NCBI GenBank assembly: GCA_963849365.1
Contig: CAWKHA010000004.1
Coordinates: 1,860,001 to 1,924,000, forward strand
Source: CAVQCJ01 sp963849365
GTDB lineage: Bacteria > Actinomycetota > Actinomycetes > Prado026
Length of the DNA stretch: 64,000 nucleotides
Direction of reading: 5' to 3'
The first letter of the stretch is position 1. Each line of letters begins with the position of its first letter. Below the pieces are notes generated by a model. That model made no database searches. It was not told the DNA's origin and was given only the letters and a program-made list of their open reading frames with translations. This document shows, piece after piece, positions 62,104 to 64,000 of this stretch. Position numbers and translations under genes: made by a program.

Positions 62104-63207
62104 ATGGCAACCGGTAGCTCCCCCTCACTACCGGTCCGAGCGGTCCGTTCCGTCACGCGGGCCTGGGCCCGGCTCCGGCGTGGGTTCCTGCGGACCGACG
62201 GCTTCGCGCTGCTGGCCCTGGTCGCCGCGACGCTGGTGATCGGCCTCGCGACCACCAGCGCGCCGGAGTGGGTGCCTCCCGCCGCGGTCGTGCTGGTGAT
62301 CCTCATCGGCGGCTTCACGCTCTCCCCGCGCAGCCTCGTGCTGCTCCTGGGGGTGGTCGCCGGTGAGCTCGCGTGGCTGATCGGGCACAACGGCATCCGT
62401 TCGGTACACCAGGGCAACCTCATCGTGATCGCGGCCACCGCGCTGATCGTCCTGCTGATCGCACGCTCGCGGGCGCGGCTCGGGGTGCAGGGGCTGCGCG
62501 GCGAGTCGATGCTGGTGGACCTGAGGGACCGGCTGCGGGCGCAGGGCGAGCTCCCCGAGCTGCCGCCGGACTGGTCCACCGACGTCGTCCTTCGCCCGGC
62601 CGGCGGCGCCTCGTTCTCCGGTGACTTCCTGGTCGCCGGGCAGGGCACCGACGAGCGCCTCGAGATCGTGCTGGTGGACGTGTCCGGCAAGGGCGTGGAC
62701 GCGGGTACGCGGGCGCTGCTGCTGTCCGGCGCGTTCGGCGGCCTGCTCGGCGCCACGCCGTCCGAGGAGTTCCTGGCGGCCGCCAACGCCTACCTGGTAC
62801 GCCAGGGCTGGGACGAGGGCTTCGCCACGGCGGTGCACGTCGCGATCGACCTGGTGGACGGGGAGTTCCTCGTCGCGTCCGCCGGCCACCCGCCGGCGGC
62901 GCACTTCACCGCCGGGTCCGGCACCTGGCAGCTCCTGGACGCGACCGGGACGGCGCTGGGCATCGACCCGCAGGCCAAGTACGACTTCAGCCGCGGGAAC
63001 CTCGGTCACGGGGACGCGCTGCTGCTGTACACCGACGGGCTGGTCGAGCGGCCCGGGCGCGACATCACGGTCGGCATCGACCGGCTGCTCGGGGAGGCCG
63101 AGCGACTCGTCCCGCGCGGGTTCCGGCGCGGTGCGCGCCGTCTGCTCGACGCGCTCCGGGCCGGCGAGGGCGACGACCGCGCGGTGGTCATGATCTGGCG
63201 CCGCTGA
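62104..63207 (+). CDS. membrane PP2C/SpoIIE-type serine phosphatase
   Basis: The 367 residues have four N-terminal membrane helices (FALLALVAATLVIGLATTSA; PPAAVVLVILIGGFTLSP; LVLLLGVVAGELAWLIGHNG; LIVIAATALIVLLIARSRAR) and a SpoIIE/PP2C domain (GDFLVAG, DVSGKGVDAGTRALLLSGAF, LYTDGLVE, GDDRAVVMIWRR). All aspartate metal ligands are visible. Such proteins dephosphorylate anti-anti-sigma factors; no sigB-type genes are close. The end overlaps the convergent YukD-like gene by 20 bases. Confidence 0.9.
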   Translation: MATGSSPSLPVRAVRSVTRAWARLRRGFLRTDGFALLALVAATLVIGLATTSAPEWVPPAAVVLVILIGGFTLSPRSLVLLLGVVAGELAWLIGHNGIRSVHQGNLIVIAATALIVLLIARSRARLGVQGLRGESMLVDLRDRLRAQGELPELPPDWSTDVVLRPAGGASFSGDFLVAGQGTDERLEIVLVDVSGKGVDAGTRALLLSGAFGGLLGATPSEEFLAAANAYLVRQGWDEGFATAVHVAIDLVDGEFLVASAGHPPAAHFTAGSGTWQLLDATGTALGIDPQAKYDFSRGNLGHGDALLLYTDGLVERPGRDITVGIDRLLGEAERLVPRGFRRGARRLLDALRAGEGDDRAVVMIWRR

Positions 63208-63475
63208 GCACGACGCGGGTGCCGTCCAGCACGCCTAGCTCGCGCAGCGTCGAGTCCTGCGGCCAGGCTCCGGCCGGCGGATGACCCGGTCCGGGCGAGC
63301 AGGGGCCGAGTGTCCAGGGCCCGCCGTGCCGGTCGTCCAGCAGCTCCGCGAGTGCCGCGGCCAGATCCCGGACCGGGACGTCGGCGAGCGCTGCCACGGC
63401 GACCCCGGGGCACTCCGCACCGGCCGCGCCCCCTGGCCTGCGGACCTCGATCAGGACGGCCTCTTCGTGCGTCAC
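63188..63475 (-). CDS. YukD/EsaB-like ubiquitin-fold protein of type VII secretion
   Basis: A 95-residue ubiquitin-like protein: VLIEVRRPGGAAGAECPGVA, VAALADVPVRDLAAALAELL and STLRELGVLDGTRVVLSGAR match the WXG100-secretion protein family YukD/EsaB/EccD N-domain. The GTG at 63475 overlaps the stop of the upstream EccC-like gene by four bases (GTGA). This coupling to an EccC ATPase confirms a type VII context. Confidence 0.82.
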   Translation of the reverse strand: MTHEEAVLIEVRRPGGAAGAECPGVAVAALADVPVRDLAAALAELLDDRHGGPWTLGPCSPGPGHPPAGAWPQDSTLRELGVLDGTRVVLSGARS

Positions 63476-64000
63476 AGCCCGTCCCCGCCGCCGGGCGGCA
63501 GGAGGCACTGGACCAGCTCTCCGCCGGGTTGCCCGCCCGGCTCGCGCAGCAGCCGGCCCCGACCCGGCGGGAGCGGGACGGCGCCGACCCCACCTGCCAC
63601 CGGGCCTTCCGCGCGGTCGCCGGAGAGCACGAGCGTGGCGGTCGCGTGCGCGCGCAGGCGGTTCAGGAACGGGTCGTACGCCGCCCTGGCCAGGCCGGTG
63701 ACCGGCCGCGCCAGCAGGACGTGGAAGCCGATGTCGGCGGCGTGCGGAAGGAACCCGGCCAGCGGGCCCAGGCCCTCGGACCGGCCGAGCCCCGACGGGT
63801 CGGCGCCGGGAACCAGGTCCTGGTCGTCGACCACCAGGACGTGCTCCGGTCCGCTCCACCAGCGTCTGGCGACCAGGTCCTCGACCGGCAGGCCGGCCGG
63901 CGGGCGGCGCGCCTGCAGGACCCCGGCCAGGCGGGCGACGAGCGGGTCGACCGAGCCCGGGTCGTACGCGTGCGCGGCGATGTGCGGCAGCTGCGCCAGG
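63472..64000 (-). CDS. EccC-like type VII secretion ATPase, C-terminal part (runs off the window)
   Basis: Only the last 176 or so codons are inside the window; the gene continues beyond 64000. The reading frame shows LPHIAAHAYDPGSVDPLVAR, RRWWSGPEHVLVVDDQDLV (a Walker B-like strand with the WW-x-GP lead-in typical of the third FtsK/SpoIIIE domain of EccC) and HAADIGFHVLLARPVTGLAR. EccC recognises WXG100 substrates and drives export. A glycine-rich tail ends the protein. Confidence 0.8.
   Translation of the reverse strand, partial: LAQLPHIAAHAYDPGSVDPLVARLAGVLQARRPPAGLPVEDLVARRWWSGPEHVLVVDDQDLVPGADPSGLGRSEGLGPLAGFLPHAADIGFHVLLARPVTGLARAAYDPFLNRLRAHATATLVLSGDRAEGPVAGGVGAVPLPPGRGRLLREPGGQPGGELVQCLLPPGGGDGL

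Overview
The window is 64 kb of very GC-rich DNA with dense, overlapping genes, many GTG starts and frequent 4-base GTGA or ATGA stop/start overlaps. Gene content (SigE with a zinc anti-sigma factor, DUF3117, TatB, actinobacterial DapD, SARP regulator, Eis-type acetyltransferase, EccC/YukD type VII secretion) points to a chromosome of a high-GC Gram-positive actinobacterium. Genus and family cannot be settled by reading. No rRNA, tRNA, CRISPR array or insertion sequence was recognised.

Left part (0-21 kb). A cytoplasmic diguanylate cyclase is followed by the divergent lysine/peptidoglycan genes dapD and dapE, yceI, two LOG-family hydrolases, a FolP2-type protein, a DivIVA-like protein, a START-fold protein, tag, a PaaX regulator, DUF3117, an O-methyltransferase, then sigE, its anti-sigma factor, an RseB-like protein, htrA and tatB, and further on mrp, a DUF1003 protein and an MgtE-N/CBS protein. 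As I remember the M. tuberculosis map this is largely the order of Rv1201c-Rv1232c: an envelope-stress and cell-envelope block. Between tatB and mrp lies a less GC-rich insert holding a secreted-type protein, a HAD hydrolase whose reading frame overruns its family, and a Tat-lipoprotein nitroreductase.

Middle (21-38 kb). This part is accessory metabolism and transport: two tandem paralogous lipoproteins, PhzF, a DMT exporter, a CitE-like lyase, LysE exporters, a GlpK-like kinase operon with two flavoprotein oxidoreductases, an MFS pair, a DHA2 multidrug exporter, a DadA/SoxB-like oxidase and a SARP regulator whose AfsR ATPase appears to have collapsed.

Right part (37.5-64 kb). A second SSB, EttA, a thioesterase, a hypothetical protein, a group II truncated globin, an HNH protein and PepN again recall a conserved actinobacterial block (around Rv2467-Rv2478c). 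It is interrupted between ssb and ettA by a lower-GC segment bounded by a 13-base direct repeat. A DUF1800/DUF1501 Tat pair, MscS, prolyl oligopeptidase, a LapA/histidine kinase/response regulator/MalQ operon, stress-type proteins and the edge of a type VII secretion locus complete the window.

Transcription signals are unusually readable. Many genes have a TANNNT-like -10 box exactly 6-7 bases before the start codon, which predicts leaderless mRNAs. Two divergent gene pairs share one symmetric -10 with start codons exactly 18 bases apart. sigE is preceded by a plausible ECF autoregulatory promoter, and the O-methyltransferase seems to lack any ATG, GTG or TTG start for its conserved N-terminus and probably starts at ATC.
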